Source of the DNA: Phycisphaera sp.
GTDB lineage: Bacteria > Planctomycetota > Phycisphaerae > Phycisphaerales > Zrk34
Assembly (NCBI GenBank): GCA_016125285.1
Contig: WGMA01000028.1
Coordinates: forward strand, 124,001-188,000
Direction of reading: 5' to 3'
Length of the DNA stretch: 64,000 bases
Positions 1-11,531 of the stretch are shown one piece after another. How positions within the stretch are numbered: the first letter of the stretch is position 1; the number at the start of each line of letters is the position of its first letter. Below the pieces are notes generated by a model that saw nothing but the letters and a program-made list of their open reading frames with translations, searched no databases and had not been told where the DNA came from. Made by a program: the position numbers and the translations under genes.

Positions 1-1389
1 GAAGCGCTGCCGGTGCTCACCCGCGCCAAGCGTGTCGTCATCGCCGGCGACCCGAAACAGCTACCGCCCACGCGGTTCTTCGAGTCGGCCGTGACGGTCA
101 CCGACACCGACGAGATCGAGACCGACCAGGACCTGTTCGAGGCGCACCAGGGCGAGATCGAAGACCTGCTCGGCGCCGCGCTCAGCCTCGACATCCAGCA
201 GTGCTACCTCGACGTGCACTACCGCTCGCAGAACGCCGACCTGATCGCGTTCTCCAACGAGCAGTTCTACAGCAAGCGGCTGCAGGCGATCCCGGGCCAT
301 CCGTCGCACGTCGCGATGCACCCGCCGCTGACGCTCTACCGCGCCGACGGCACGTACAGGAATCGCACCAACGCCGCGGAGGCCGAGCAGGTCGTGCGCA
401 TCGTCGCCGATCTGCTGCGTCGCGCCGGCCCGCCGTCGATCGGCATCGCGTGCTTCAACATCACGCAGCGCGACCTGATCTCCGAGAAACTCGACGAGGC
501 CGCCAACAACGACAGCGACTTCGCCCGCCGCCTCGACAAGGCTCGCGCCCGGCGCGGCTCCGGCTCGTTCGAGGGCCTGTTCGTCAAGAACCTCGAGAAC
601 GTGCAGGGCGACGAGCGCGATCACATCATCATCTCCACGACGTACGGCCCCGACGAAAAGGGCAGGTTTTACCGGCGATTCGGCCCGCTCGGTCGCGCCG
701 GCGGCGGGCGTCGGCTCAACGTGCTCGTCACCCGCGCGCGGCAGGAAGTGCACCTCGTCACGTCGATCCCCGCCGAGATCTACCGCGCGCTGCCGCCCGT
801 GCCGCAGGGCCAGTCGCCCAACGGCGGCTACCTGCTGTTCGCGTACCTGCACTTCGCCGAGCGACTCGCCGACACGTACGAGCAACTCAAGCAGAGCGAC
901 GCGACGCCGGGCGAGCGCGGCGGCGCAGGCGTGGGTGGCGCAAGTGACGACGTTACGCCCGCCACGCTAGCGAAGCGCGGACGCGTGATGGTGCGCCCCA
1001 GCGAGTACCCGTCGCGTTTCGCCGAGGCGCTGGCGCACACGCTCGACGCGCAGTACGAGTGCGGCAGCGTCGTGCATTGGGGCAACGACGGCTTCTGCGT
1101 CGACGTCGCGCTGCGTCACCCCGATCGGCCCGACGACGTGACGATCGGCGTGCTGTGCGACGGCTGTCGCTTCGCACAGGCGGAGGACATGGTCGAGTGG
1201 GACGTGTTCCGCGCCGCGGTGCTCGAATCGCAGGGCTGGACGCTGCACCGCGTGTGGACGCCGCAGTTCTTCCGCGATCCAAAGGGGCTGACGCAGAGCG
1301 TGCTGCAGCACGTGGACGACATGCTGATCGAAGAAGCGGGGCGGAGCACGACGCCGGCGGCGGACCCCGAGGACGCCGAGGAACGGTGA
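1..1389 (+). CDS. Superfamily 1 DNA/RNA helicase, C-terminal part, with REase-like domain
   Basis: Partial: the reading frame is open from base 1, so the N-terminus and Walker A lie upstream of the window. Helicase motifs seen in order: GDPKQLPP (about 46-69), VHYRSQN (about 214-234), QGDERD (about 604-621) and NVLVTRARQ (about 718-744), the order found in Upf1/DNA2-like SF1 enzymes. The last 130 residues (from about 985) look like the small PD-(D/E)XK-type domain often attached to DUF4011-type helicases: a conserved VDVALRHP strand, then a DGCRF segment and a W-rich HRVWTPQFF end. Role inferred: ATP-driven nucleic acid remodelling coupled to cleavage, often seen in defence or repair settings; the substrate is unknown. 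Ends in an acidic tail (EDAEER). Confidence 0.8.
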   Translation, partial: EALPVLTRAKRVVIAGDPKQLPPTRFFESAVTVTDTDEIETDQDLFEAHQGEIEDLLGAALSLDIQQCYLDVHYRSQNADLIAFSNEQFYSKRLQAIPGHPSHVAMHPPLTLYRADGTYRNRTNAAEAEQVVRIVADLLRRAGPPSIGIACFNITQRDLISEKLDEAANNDSDFARRLDKARARRGSGSFEGLFVKNLENVQGDERDHIIISTTYGPDEKGRFYRRFGPLGRAGGGRRLNVLVTRARQEVHLVTSIPAEIYRALPPVPQGQSPNGGYLLFAYLHFAERLADTYEQLKQSDATPGERGGAGVGGASDDVTPATLAKRGRVMVRPSEYPSRFAEALAHTLDAQYECGSVVHWGNDGFCVDVALRHPDRPDDVTIGVLCDGCRFAQAEDMVEWDVFRAAVLESQGWTLHRVWTPQFFRDPKGLTQSVLQHVDDMLIEEAGRSTTPAADPEDAEER

Positions 1390-1456
1390 CGATAACTCGC
1401 CGACGCACGTTTTCTGTCGGGCGAGAGCGATTTTTGCCGACTCCTTCATGCGATGC

Positions 1457-1484
1457 TTGACAGAAACAAACGGATGACTAGAAT
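1457..1484 (+). promoter_or_regulatory. Sigma70-type promoter of the 1491-1650 transcript
   Basis: Perfect -35 TTGACA (1457-1462), 16-bp spacer, and -10 TAGAAT (1479-1484). Transcription would start near 1491. No long gene follows before the terminator at 1618-1650, so the promoter drives a transcript of about 160 nt. Confidence 0.65.
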
Positions 1485-1527
1485 GACGCGTCTGCACTGC
1501 GATTGAGGTTGCAGTCAGTTAGGTGAA

Positions 1528-1587
1528 GTGAGGTTGACCACGTACGAGGATTTCATGCTGAACATCACAGGAATGCGGTTGCTGTAA
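1528..1587 (+). CDS. Possible 19-residue micropeptide
   Basis: GTG start at 1528, preceded by AGGTGA (1521-1526), which could act as a Shine-Dalgarno at short spacing; stop TAA at 1585. The product contains TTYEDFMLNITGMRLL, which is protein-like in composition rather than arginine-rich shadow sequence. A TTG at 1534 is an alternative start. It lies inside the promoter-terminator unit 1457-1650. Only conservation of this frame in relatives would establish it. Confidence 0.25.
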   Translation: MRLTTYEDFMLNITGMRLL

Positions 1588-1617
1588 CGGCAGTGAGATC
1601 CGTCGGACTGACCCTTG

Positions 1618-1650
1618 AAAGGTCGCGGCGCCCTGCCAGCGACCTTTTTT
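1618..1650 (+). terminator. Intrinsic terminator of the small transcript
   Basis: Stem AAAGGTCGC (1618-1626) with GCGACCTTT (1639-1647), extended by an internal GGC/GCC pairing, followed by a T tract to 1650. It separates the small unit from the rRNA promoter 23 bp downstream. Confidence 0.8.
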
Positions 1651-1672
1651 CTTCGGCATGCAAAATCAGTGG

Positions 1673-1700
1673 TTGACAAGGCGTTTGTAAACGCTATATT
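1673..1700 (+). promoter_or_regulatory. rRNA promoter for the 23S-5S unit
   Basis: -35 TTGACA (1673-1678), 16-bp spacer, -10 TATATT (1695-1700); start expected near 1707. It gives a leader of about 290 nt before the mature 23S, with no 16S gene or tRNA in it. It shows that this 23S-5S unit is transcribed on its own rather than as part of a 16S-23S-5S operon. Confidence 0.8.
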
Positions 1701-1807
1701 GCCTCGCCCTGCATCGAGCGAAACTGTCCGCGACGCGGATGGCTTCGCCCGACGCAAGACGGGAAAGACAAAGCGGTAAGCAGCAATGCGAGTCGCGGCG
1801 TCGAGTA

Positions 1808-1819
1808 GATCTTTGACAA
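1808..1819 (+). promoter_or_regulatory. boxA antitermination element
   Basis: GATCTTTGACAA matches the boxA core (YGCTCTTTNACA-like) of bacterial rRNA leaders, which recruits the NusB/NusE antitermination complex. It lies about 100 nt after the predicted start and 180 nt before the 23S, the usual leader placement. Confidence 0.6.
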
Positions 1820-1997
1820 GTAGATGATGGGTTTAACCGTATCTCGTTGTGGATATGAAATGAATTGCACCGAGAGCGCATGGCTTTTAGGCTGGCCCAG
1901 TTGTTGAACCGTCTCACGCAAGTGGGGTGGGGACACCGCTGGGTTTCTCGATCGAATTGGCAACGATCGGGAGGTGGCATCGACTTCAGGTCGATGT

Positions 1998-4867
<2,870 letters not shown>

Positions 4868-4997
4868 ATCGACCAGACGTCGATGTATGTCAGCCCCAAA
4901 GCTGATACGCTCAACGTGCATTTGCACGCATCTACGATATCTTCGATATCAACGACGCCATCCCACGGGATACGACAAACCCATTATCTGACTTCAG

Positions 4998-5024
4998 CCG
5001 GCGCCGTCTAACGGCGACGCCGGT
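4998..5024 (+). other. 23S-5S spacer processing hairpin
   Basis: In the 160-nt spacer, GCCGGCGCCGT and ACGGCGACGCCGGT flank the short loop CTA and form a strong hairpin just before the 5S. This is typical of an rRNA maturation site. No tRNA is seen in the spacer. Confidence 0.45.
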
Positions 5025-5028
5025 TCTT

Positions 5029-5136
5029 GTCGGTGACCAAACAGGCACGGGGAAACACCCGATCCCATTCCGAACTCGGCCGTTAAGCCCGTGTCGCCGA
5101 TGATACTGCAACAGCGGGAAAGTAGGTATCGCCGAC
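5029..5136 (+). rRNA. rrf: 5S ribosomal RNA
   Basis: Contains the 5S core GATCCCATTCCGAACTCGG (5061-5079) and AGTAGGTATCGCCGAC at the 3' end. The terminal stem GTCGGTGAC (5029-5037) pairs with ATCGCCGAC (5128-5136), allowing G-U pairs. About 108 nt as delimited by this stem; true ends may extend slightly. Co-transcribed with the 23S. Confidence 0.95.
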
Positions 5137-5141
5137 TTTTT

Positions 5142-5181
5142 GGCCCCACGCGAGGGAAATCTTGCGTGGGGCCTTTTTTTT
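5142..5181 (+). terminator. rRNA operon terminator
   Basis: Perfect 10-bp stem GGCCCCACGC (5142-5151) with GCGTGGGGCC (5164-5173), followed by eight T residues. Lies 5 nt after the 5S. Confidence 0.95.
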
Positions 5182-5277
5182 GCACCGTTCACGCCGACCC
5201 TCGCACGCCCCGGTCGATCATCCGTCGACCAATTGATAACATGTCCGTCGTCATTCATCCCACAGCGGAGCACGCGC

Positions 5278-5967
5278 ATGTCGATGCAACTCACCACCCT
5301 TCGTCGCCTGTTGACCCTGTCGGTTTCCGCTCTCGCCGTGATGCTCGGCGGGTGTGAGACCGTCGGCCGATCCGTCGACAACGCGTACTACGCGACCATG
5401 GAAACCGTCGGCGTCCATAAACGCGACATCCTCGTCGACCGCGTCGAGGAGGCGCGCGACGCGCAGTCCGAGGCGAAGCAGGCTTTCCAGTCCGCGCTCG
5501 ATCAGTTCCGCTCCGTGGTCAAGTTCGAGGGCGGCGAGCTTGAGACCGAATACAACAAGCTCAACAACGAGTACGAGCTGGCCAAGTCCTCCGCGGAGAC
5601 CGTCCGCACGCGGATCGCCTCGATCGAGAGCGTGTCCGAGGCGTTGTTCCGCGAGTGGGCGGCCGAGCTCGATGAATACAAGGATCCCGACCTCCGCGCC
5701 GCGTCGCAGCGGCAGCTCGGGCGGACCCGCCAGGTCTACAAGCAGATGGTCATCCGCATGCAGATCGCCGAGGAAAAGATGCAGCCGGTGCTCGACGCCC
5801 TGCACGACCGCGTGCTGTTCCTCAAGCACAACCTCAACGCCAGCGCGATCGCGTCGCTCGAGGGCGAAGTTGTCAAGCTCGAGGACGATGTCAAACGCCT
5901 CATCGAGGACATGGAAGCCTCCATCGACGAAGCGAACAAGTTCATCGAGCAGATGGGCACGAAGTAG
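5278..5967 (+). CDS. DUF2959-type coiled-coil lipoprotein
   Basis: 229 residues. The start at 5278 is chosen because GGAG lies 7 nt upstream and the product begins with a lipoprotein signal: hydrophobic core, then lipobox LGGC with the lipidated Cys at residue 26. An upstream in-frame start would fall inside the rRNA terminator. The mature part is almost wholly helical and charged, with heptad-like patterns (residues about 60-100 and 190-229), as in the DUF2959 family of envelope proteins. Its molecular role is unknown; location is probably the periplasmic face of a membrane. Monocistronic; its stop is followed by heptamer repeats that run into the oppositely oriented eboE. Confidence 0.75.
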   Translation: MSMQLTTLRRLLTLSVSALAVMLGGCETVGRSVDNAYYATMETVGVHKRDILVDRVEEARDAQSEAKQAFQSALDQFRSVVKFEGGELETEYNKLNNEYELAKSSAETVRTRIASIESVSEALFREWAAELDEYKDPDLRAASQRQLGRTRQVYKQMVIRMQIAEEKMQPVLDALHDRVLFLKHNLNASAIASLEGEVVKLEDDVKRLIEDMEASIDEANKFIEQMGTK

Positions 5968-5983
5968 CGCTGCACTTCAGGTG

Positions 5984-6067
5984 TCAGTAGTCAGTAGTCA
6001 GTCGGCCATCGGATCGCAGATGGTTTGGCAGACTCCTGACGACTGACCACTGACTACTGGTCACTGA
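5984..6067. repeat. Heptamer repeat pair, TCAGTAG type
   Basis: Tandem TCAGTAG units (5984-6002) face an inverted array of CTGACNA units (6036-6067) across a 33-bp spacer, all with 7-bp period. The array lies between convergent genes and the last codons of eboE, including its stop at 6054-6056, are inside it. It could fold as a hairpin and act as a bidirectional terminator. Confidence 0.7.
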
Positions 6068-7214
6068 TTTCGTCGAACCACTTGATCTCGTCCGCGATAC
6101 CCGCCGCGAGTTCGGGCTGCTGCAGTTCCTTCGGCAGCACGCCCCACGCGTAGGTTTCCACCTCGAAGTGATCACACGCCGGGTGATGCTCGCGCACGGC
6201 GGCGAGGCACGCGGTGATGTCGTCGCGTGACGTGCCCAGCAGGCCGAACTTGTCGAGGTAGATCGGCACGTGGAAGTGGATGCGCCATTCCTCGTTGAGC
6301 GCGGCGGGCGCGTCGACCTCGGCCAGCGCTTGGGGCAGGTCCTCGACGAACCTCGCGTCGTCGTCGCCGGGCTTGCGCACGCAGGTCTGATGCAGGTAAC
6401 GATCCTCCGCAAAGCCGCGCAGCTGATCGAGCGCGGCCGGGCGGTCGTCGGGCGCCATCGCGTCGAACCGCACGATCACCGCGCTGCTGACCTGCACCTT
6501 GCCCACGCCGATACCCGCCGCCGCGAACTTTCGCAGCACGTCCGCCTGCGGCTCGAACATCACCGCGGCGTGGCACACATCGTGGCACACGCGGACATGC
6601 CGCCTGGTCGTGGCTTCGTCGCCGTCCTTCAGCAGGTAGTCCTCGAAAAACCGCACGATATCGTCGCTGGTCTGGATCGCGCAGCCGGGCTCGGGCTCGA
6701 TGCACACGTGGAGGAGTCGGCCGGTGTCCGCCTCGAGCCGCGCCATCTGTGTCGCCAGCACGCGCAGGTGCGTCGCGGCGTGCTCCAGCTGATGCGGCGT
6801 CGGCTCCGGCCAACCCCAGCTCAGCGGCAGCGTGCTGATCGAGCCCTCCACGCCTTCTGGCAGGATCTCGTGCATCACGTTGATCAGGTTGCGGGTGTAG
6901 GTCACGCGCCGCTGGTCGTACCACGTCGGCTTGTACACGCGGTGCTTGACGATCGGCTCGTGGAAGTCGCCGTAGGGGAAGCCGTTGATGGTGAACGGCA
7001 CGAGCCCGCGCTCGGCGAGCCAGTCGCGCAGCCGGGCCGCCTCGTCGCCCTCGGCGATCTGGGCCGCGGCGTCGTTGGCCAGCCAGAGCCCCACGCCCAT
7101 CGGCCCCTCGGGGCGCACGCGTTGCTTGACCGCCAGGGCGTGGCGTTCGAGGTTGGCGCGCATCGTCTCAAGCGTCGGGCCGGCGTGGACGTTGGTGCAG
7201 TATCCGATTTGCAT
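6054..7214 (-). CDS. eboE: EboE-like TIM-barrel protein
   Basis: 386 residues. Resembles the xylose-isomerase-like TIM-barrel protein EboE of the ebo gene cluster: N-terminal MQIGYCTNVHAGPT strand, then CIEPEPGC, CHDVCHAAVMFE and HFHVPIYLDKFG segments that carry the usual metal-ligand Glu, Asp and His residues of this fold. In the ebo system it is linked to EboD (dehydroquinate synthase-like, the upstream gene here) and is thought to help move a precursor to the periplasm; that role is known for the cluster, not shown here. The start is supported by TACAAT (7221-7226) ending 6 nt before ATG, with no Shine-Dalgarno. The C-terminus (EISDQ) and stop lie in a heptamer repeat array. Confidence 0.75.
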   Translation of the reverse strand: MQIGYCTNVHAGPTLETMRANLERHALAVKQRVRPEGPMGVGLWLANDAAAQIAEGDEAARLRDWLAERGLVPFTINGFPYGDFHEPIVKHRVYKPTWYDQRRVTYTRNLINVMHEILPEGVEGSISTLPLSWGWPEPTPHQLEHAATHLRVLATQMARLEADTGRLLHVCIEPEPGCAIQTSDDIVRFFEDYLLKDGDEATTRRHVRVCHDVCHAAVMFEPQADVLRKFAAAGIGVGKVQVSSAVIVRFDAMAPDDRPAALDQLRGFAEDRYLHQTCVRKPGDDDARFVEDLPQALAEVDAPAALNEEWRIHFHVPIYLDKFGLLGTSRDDITACLAAVREHHPACDHFEVETYAWGVLPKELQQPELAAGIADEIKWFDEISDQ

Positions 7215-7229
7215 GGCGGGATTGTAGGA

Positions 7230-7329
7230 CGTTTAGCGACGCCCCGCAGGGGCGTGCTTTCGCCAATGGATTGTTGCGCGACACGCGTGGCGCACGACGC
7301 AACACGCCCGTGCGGGGCGTCGCCAAACG
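7230..7329. repeat. REP-like inverted palindrome pair, copy 1
   Basis: Two arms (7230-7256 and 7303-7329) are inverted copies matching at 25 of 27 bases, and each arm is itself a hairpin (ACGCCCC-GC-GGGGCGT). The left arm is identical over about 33 bases to that of the element at 48703. It lies between eboD and eboE, upstream of eboE's own -10 box. Confidence 0.75.
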
Positions 7330-7339
7330 GGCGGTGTGA

Positions 7340-8500
7340 TCAAACATGGTGGCGGGCGAAGTCGGCGACGTGGGTGATGGCGTCGCACATCGCGGCCCAG
7401 TCGACTTCGTGAACGTCGATCGGATGGCCGACCTTGCGGATCATCGTGACGGTGAGGCGACCGCCGAGGTGCTGGCGGAACTCTTCGAGGCCGGCGTGGA
7501 GCGTGTCGATGTCCTCGAGCATCGGGTGATACAGCGGGATGCCGAGGTCGTTCAGGCAGTTGAGCACGCGGCCGGCGATGGCGGGGTCGAGGCCGTGCAC
7601 GGCGGCGGAGTAGACGGTGTCGATGGCGACGCCGATGGCGACGGCCTCGCCGTGGGGCAGCTCGAAGTTGCTCATCGCCTCGAGCTTGTGTGCGGACCAG
7701 TGTCCGTAGTCGAGCGGTCGGGCCTCGAGCATCTCGAAGGGATCGCCGCCGCGGGTGATGTGACGCAGGTGCCACATGGCGGCGGCCTTGATCATCGGCA
7801 TCGCGGCGTCGGGCTCGCGTTTGGCGATCCGCGGGGCGAGCTCGCACAGCTGGTCGAACATCGCCGGGTCCTTGAGCAGCGAGACCTTCACCGCCTCGCT
7901 GAATCCCGCGACGAAGTCACGGTCGGGCAGCGTCTCGAGCAGCTTCGCGTCGTTGATCACGGCCCACGGCACGGCGAAGGTGCCGACCCAGTTCTTCTTG
8001 AAGAACAGGTTGCAGCTGTTCTTGACGCCGACGCCCGAGTCGTCCTGCGACAGCGTGGTGGTGGGCAGTCGGACGAGGCGGATGCCGCGGTGGGCGATGG
8101 CCGCGGCGAATCCCACGGCGTCGAGCACGGCGCCGCCGCCGATCACGACGATGTAGCTGCGCCGATCGAGGTCCGCGGCGTTGATGACTTTGAGCATGCG
8201 CTCGAAGATGTGGATGTCGTTCTTGGCCGACTCGCCGCCGGGCACGACCTGGATGTTGCCGGGCTGGATGATGCGGTCGGCGTTGTCGCGGTAGAAGCCG
8301 TTGATCCGCTGGCGGAGGTCGGGCTGAGCGTTGAGGACCTGTTCGTCGACCCAGAACTGGACGCGCGCCCGCTGATCACCCGACGCTTCGAGCAGGTCGG
8401 CGAGCACCGCGGCGTCCTGTCCAAACACGTCCTGCGTGAACCGCAGGCGGTGCGTGAACGGGACGTTGAACGGCATGTCGATCGAGTCGGGTACTTCCAT
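7340..8500 (-). CDS. eboD: 3-dehydroquinate synthase family protein, EboD-like
   Basis: 386 residues, a dehydroquinate synthase-type NAD-dependent sugar-phosphate cyclase. GGGAVLD (121-127) is the nucleotide-binding loop and [16 protein letters not shown] (146-161) the substrate-lysine region. The metal ligands are recognisable as E202 (SEAVK), H267 (YGHW) and H283 (PHGEAV). It is followed on the same strand by eboE after a 125-bp gap holding a REP-like element, so the assignment is EboD rather than shikimate-pathway AroB; no aro genes are nearby. TAAAAT (8511-8516) sits about 10 nt upstream of the start and no Shine-Dalgarno is visible. If this were the only such enzyme in the genome, AroB would be the alternative. 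Confidence 0.75.
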   Translation of the reverse strand: MEVPDSIDMPFNVPFTHRLRFTQDVFGQDAAVLADLLEASGDQRARVQFWVDEQVLNAQPDLRQRINGFYRDNADRIIQPGNIQVVPGGESAKNDIHIFERMLKVINAADLDRRSYIVVIGGGAVLDAVGFAAAIAHRGIRLVRLPTTTLSQDDSGVGVKNSCNLFFKKNWVGTFAVPWAVINDAKLLETLPDRDFVAGFSEAVKVSLLKDPAMFDQLCELAPRIAKREPDAAMPMIKAAAMWHLRHITRGGDPFEMLEARPLDYGHWSAHKLEAMSNFELPHGEAVAIGVAIDTVYSAAVHGLDPAIAGRVLNCLNDLGIPLYHPMLEDIDTLHAGLEEFRQHLGGRLTVTMIRKVGHPIDVHEVDWAAMCDAITHVADFARHHV

Positions 8501-8616
8501 GGCGGGTTTTATTTTAGCTCAAACTTTGCGTGAGGCGAACATTCGGGCAAAAACGCCACGCGCCTCCTGAACCAGTATTGTCCGCGTGCCGGCCTGAGGT
8601 TACGCGCGGGTGACGA

Positions 8617-9831
8617 TCACTCGGCCAGCGCCTTTTCGATCGTCGCCACGACGTTCGCGTCGTCGGGCTTGGTGCCGGGGGCGATGCGGGCGATGACCTT
8701 GCCGTCGCGGTTGACGACGAACTTCTCGAAGTTCCACTTGATGGGGGCGTGGGGTAGTCCGGGCGCCTCCATCGTCAGGTACTTGTAGAGCGGGTGGGCG
8801 TCGCCGCCGTTGACCTCGATCTTCGACATGATGTCGAACTTGACGCCGTAGTTCTGGGTGCAGAACTGCTTGATGTCCTCGGCGCTGCCGGGCTCCTGCC
8901 CGCCGAACTGGTTGCAGGGGAAGCCGACGATCGCCAGACCCTTGCCAGAGTATTTCTCGTGCAAGGCCTCGAGCTGCTTGTACTGCGGGGTGTTGCCGCA
9001 CTTGCTGGCGACGTTGACCATCAGCACGACCTTGCCCTTGTAGCGGTCGGCGAGGTTGACGTCCTTGCCGTCGATGTCCTTCATGGTGAACGCGAGGGCG
9101 GGCGACGGCGCGGCGGCGCTGTCGCTGCCGGTCTTCTCACCGACCGCGGCGAGCATCTGGTCGGCGACGAAGCGGTTGCCGGTCTCGTTGAGATGCACGC
9201 TGTCGCGGGTAAGCACGCCACGCTCCTTGTTTTCGGTGTTGTGCTCCTTGAGGTAGGCCTTGAACGCCTCACGCAGGTCGAGCATCTGCGTGTCGGTCTC
9301 CTTGGCGACCTTGCGGCTGATGTCCGAGTACTCCTCGAGCATCGAGTCGAACTTGTTGGAGCCGTCGGTCTTCTCGCCGATGACGCTGGGTGTGCAGAGG
9401 ATCACGCGTGCGCCGGCGTCGGTGATGCGTTTGATCAGGTCGTTGAGGCCGGCCTCGTAGTCTTCCTTCTTCGTGCCGGCGTTGCGGTTCCAGTGCCACA
9501 CGTCGTTGATGCCGATGTAGATGAACACGATGGTGGGCTTCTTGGAGATCACGTCGCGGTCGACGCGCTTCTGCAGGTCGGGCACCTTGTGGCCGGAGAT
9601 GCCGGCGGGGATGACCTCGACGCCGAGGTCGGGGTGGGCCTCCTTGACGGCGGCCTCGAACAGGCGGATGTAGCCGCCCTTGCCGGCGCCGGCCTGCGTG
9701 ATCGAGTCGCCGAAGAACGCGACGCGGTCGCCCTTCTTGAGCGGCTGGACCTCGGCGGTGTGCGCGAGGTTGGGCAGGAGCAGGGCGGCGACGAGCGTAG
9801 CGGTCAACGAGAGGATGGTGCGACGATGCAT
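8617..9831 (-). CDS. Secreted SGNH hydrolase fused to glutathione peroxidase
   Basis: 404 residues with a signal peptide (cleavage near residue 26). Residues about 35-230 are an SGNH/GDSL hydrolase: GDSIT with Ser43, GISG (block II, about 77-80), GIND with Asn109 and catalytic DSVH with Asp210 and His213. Residues about 245-403 are a glutathione peroxidase: NVASKCGNTPQY with peroxidatic Cys278 in place of selenocysteine, FPCNQFGGQEP with Gln312, and WNFEKF with Trp366 and Asn367. Both active sites are complete. The fusion is one continuous frame with a short Ala/Ser/Pro linker (about 235-247). Both families are common in planctomycete exoproteomes; their pairing in one exported chain is unusual and the shared substrate, perhaps an esterified peroxide, is unknown. 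Confidence 0.85.
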   Translation of the reverse strand: MHRRTILSLTATLVAALLLPNLAHTAEVQPLKKGDRVAFFGDSITQAGAGKGGYIRLFEAAVKEAHPDLGVEVIPAGISGHKVPDLQKRVDRDVISKKPTIVFIYIGINDVWHWNRNAGTKKEDYEAGLNDLIKRITDAGARVILCTPSVIGEKTDGSNKFDSMLEEYSDISRKVAKETDTQMLDLREAFKAYLKEHNTENKERGVLTRDSVHLNETGNRFVADQMLAAVGEKTGSDSAAAPSPALAFTMKDIDGKDVNLADRYKGKVVLMVNVASKCGNTPQYKQLEALHEKYSGKGLAIVGFPCNQFGGQEPGSAEDIKQFCTQNYGVKFDIMSKIEVNGGDAHPLYKYLTMEAPGLPHAPIKWNFEKFVVNRDGKVIARIAPGTKPDDANVVATIEKALAE

Positions 9832-9989
9832 GCGGTGTTGCCTCGTGGGGTGTGACTATGGGGAGATACGGTGCCGGGCGTCCGGCGGTTCGGGGACATA
9901 ATAGGCGTACGTATATGCGTGGGGCAACGCGTTACTCAAATCCGTAGAGCGCCGCGATTTGCGAACGAACGAAAATGGCGGGCGCGGCG

Positions 9990-9995
9990 TATAAT
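9990..9995 (+). promoter_or_regulatory. -10 box of the aldehyde dehydrogenase operon
   Basis: TATAAT at 9990-9995 lies 21 bp before the start codon at 10017 and implies a leader of about 14 nt that still contains the AAAGGGGG Shine-Dalgarno. No good -35 is visible. Confidence 0.5.
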
Positions 9996-10016
9996 ACATA
10001 CGGAAAGGGGGCTTAC

Positions 10017-11510
10017 ATGTCTGATCGGGCGTTGAACTACATCGGTGGCGAATGGTGTTGGCCGGACGGGGCGGCGGAGATTCCGTGCGTGAACCCGGCG
10101 GACACGCGCGACGTGATCTGCGTGGCGCCGGACTCGCCAGCGGAGGAGGTCAGTCGCGCGGTCGCGGCGGCGCGTGCGGCGTATCCGGCGTGGAAACGCA
10201 CGCCGCCACCGGAGCGGGCGAAGATCATCACACGCGCCGGACAGATCATGGCCGAGCGGAAGAACGCGATGGGCGCGCTGGTGACGCGCGAGTGCGGCAA
10301 GCCGCTGCCCGAGGGGCTGGGGGACGTGCAGGAAGCGATCGACATGGCGCATCTCGCGGCCGGCGAGGGGCGGCGGATGCACGGCAAGACCGCGCCGAGC
10401 GAACTGCCCGACAAGCTGTGTCTGTCGTTTCGCGAGCCGAAGGGCGTGTGCGGACTGATCACGCCGTGGAACTTCCCGGTGGCGATCCCCGCGTGGAAGG
10501 GACTGCACGCGCTGATCTGCGGCAACACGATCGTGCTGAAGCCCGCGGAGGACACGCCGATGTGCGGCGTGGAGTTCGTGCGGGCGCTGGTCGACGCGGG
10601 CGTGCCGAAGGGCGTGGTCAACCTCGTGCACGGCAGCGGCGAGGTGACGGGCAAGGCGATCGTCGAACACGGCGATATTGATCTGGTGAGTTTTACGGGC
10701 TCGACACAGACGGGCTGCTACGTGGCGAGCACGTGCGGCGCGACCGGCAAGGGCGTGTCGCTGGAGTGCGGCGGGAAGAACGCACAGATCGTGATGGACG
10801 ATGCGAACCTCGACCTGGCGCTCGAAGGCGCGACGTGGGGCGCGTTCGGCACGGCCGGGCAGCGCTGCACGGCGACGAGTCGGCTGATCGTGCACGAGAA
10901 GGTGCACGACGCGATGGTCGAGCGGATCGTGAACGCGGCGAAGAACGTGAAGGTCGGCAACGGCATGGACGATGGCGTGCTGACCGGGCCGATCATCAAC
11001 GAGACGCAGATGCGACGCGTGCTGGAGTACATCCGCATCGGGCGCGATGACGACGGCGCGACGCTGGCGTGCGGCGGCGAGCGGATGAGCGACGGCGCTC
11101 TGGCGCACGGGTGGTTCGTGCGGCCGACGGTGTTCACGGGCGTGACGCGCGGCATGCGGATCTTCAAGGAGGAGATCTTCGGGCCGGTGCTGAGCGTGGT
11201 GAAGGTCGGCTCGCTGGACGAGGCGGTCGAGACGCTCAACGACTGCGCGTACGGGTTGAGCAGCTCGATCTACACGCAGGACGTCAACGCGGCGATGCGC
11301 GCGATGCGCGACATCGAGGCGGGCATCGTGTACATCAACGGCCCGACGATCGGCGCCGAGGTGCACATGCCGTTCGGCGGCGTCAAGGGCACCGGCAACG
11401 GCCACCGCGAGGCGGCGTGGACGGGCCTGGACATTTTCAGCGAATGGAAAACGGTCTACGTCGACTACAGCGGCAAGCTGCAGCGGGCGCAGATCGACAA
11501 CGCGGAGTGA
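10017..11510 (+). CDS. Aldehyde dehydrogenase, possibly 2-aminoadipate semialdehyde dehydrogenase
   Basis: 497 residues, full-length NAD(P)-dependent aldehyde dehydrogenase. PWNFPVAIP holds Asn152, FTGST the Rossmann contact (227-231), LECGGKN the general base Glu250, and GQRCTATSR the nucleophile Cys284. Start at 10017 follows AAAGGGGG at good spacing and a TATAAT box. It is first in a three-gene run with 21-nt and 36-nt gaps: this enzyme, an unknown two-module protein, and a saccharopine/lysine dehydrogenase-like enzyme. In that context a role in oxidising aminoadipate semialdehyde in lysine breakdown is a reasonable inference, but the family has many substrates and sequence alone cannot decide. 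Confidence 0.88.
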   Translation: MSDRALNYIGGEWCWPDGAAEIPCVNPADTRDVICVAPDSPAEEVSRAVAAARAAYPAWKRTPPPERAKIITRAGQIMAERKNAMGALVTRECGKPLPEGLGDVQEAIDMAHLAAGEGRRMHGKTAPSELPDKLCLSFREPKGVCGLITPWNFPVAIPAWKGLHALICGNTIVLKPAEDTPMCGVEFVRALVDAGVPKGVVNLVHGSGEVTGKAIVEHGDIDLVSFTGSTQTGCYVASTCGATGKGVSLECGGKNAQIVMDDANLDLALEGATWGAFGTAGQRCTATSRLIVHEKVHDAMVERIVNAAKNVKVGNGMDDGVLTGPIINETQMRRVLEYIRIGRDDDGATLACGGERMSDGALAHGWFVRPTVFTGVTRGMRIFKEEIFGPVLSVVKVGSLDEAVETLNDCAYGLSSSIYTQDVNAAMRAMRDIEAGIVYINGPTIGAEVHMPFGGVKGTGNGHREAAWTGLDIFSEWKTVYVDYSGKLQRAQIDNAE

Positions 11511-11531
11511 CGAATCACTCACGGAGCGAAC

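Larger units (their letters stand above)
1491..1650 (+). ncRNA. Candidate small RNA or micropeptide mRNA
   Basis: A short unit bounded by a strong promoter (1457-1484) and an intrinsic terminator (1618-1650), just before the rRNA promoter. It was compared by eye with 6S, SRP, tmRNA and RNase P RNA and no family signature was recognised. It contains the complementary segments CACTGC (1495-1500) and GCAGTG, and GTCAGT and ACTGAC, which could fold, but no unique structure can be claimed. It also holds a 19-codon frame (1528-1587) and so may be a tiny mRNA. The transcript limits are inferred from the sequence signals. Confidence 0.45.

Noticed and set aside
5140-5277. Upstream start for the DUF2959 lipoprotein
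   Set aside because: It begins inside the rRNA terminator and would bury the lipoprotein signal.
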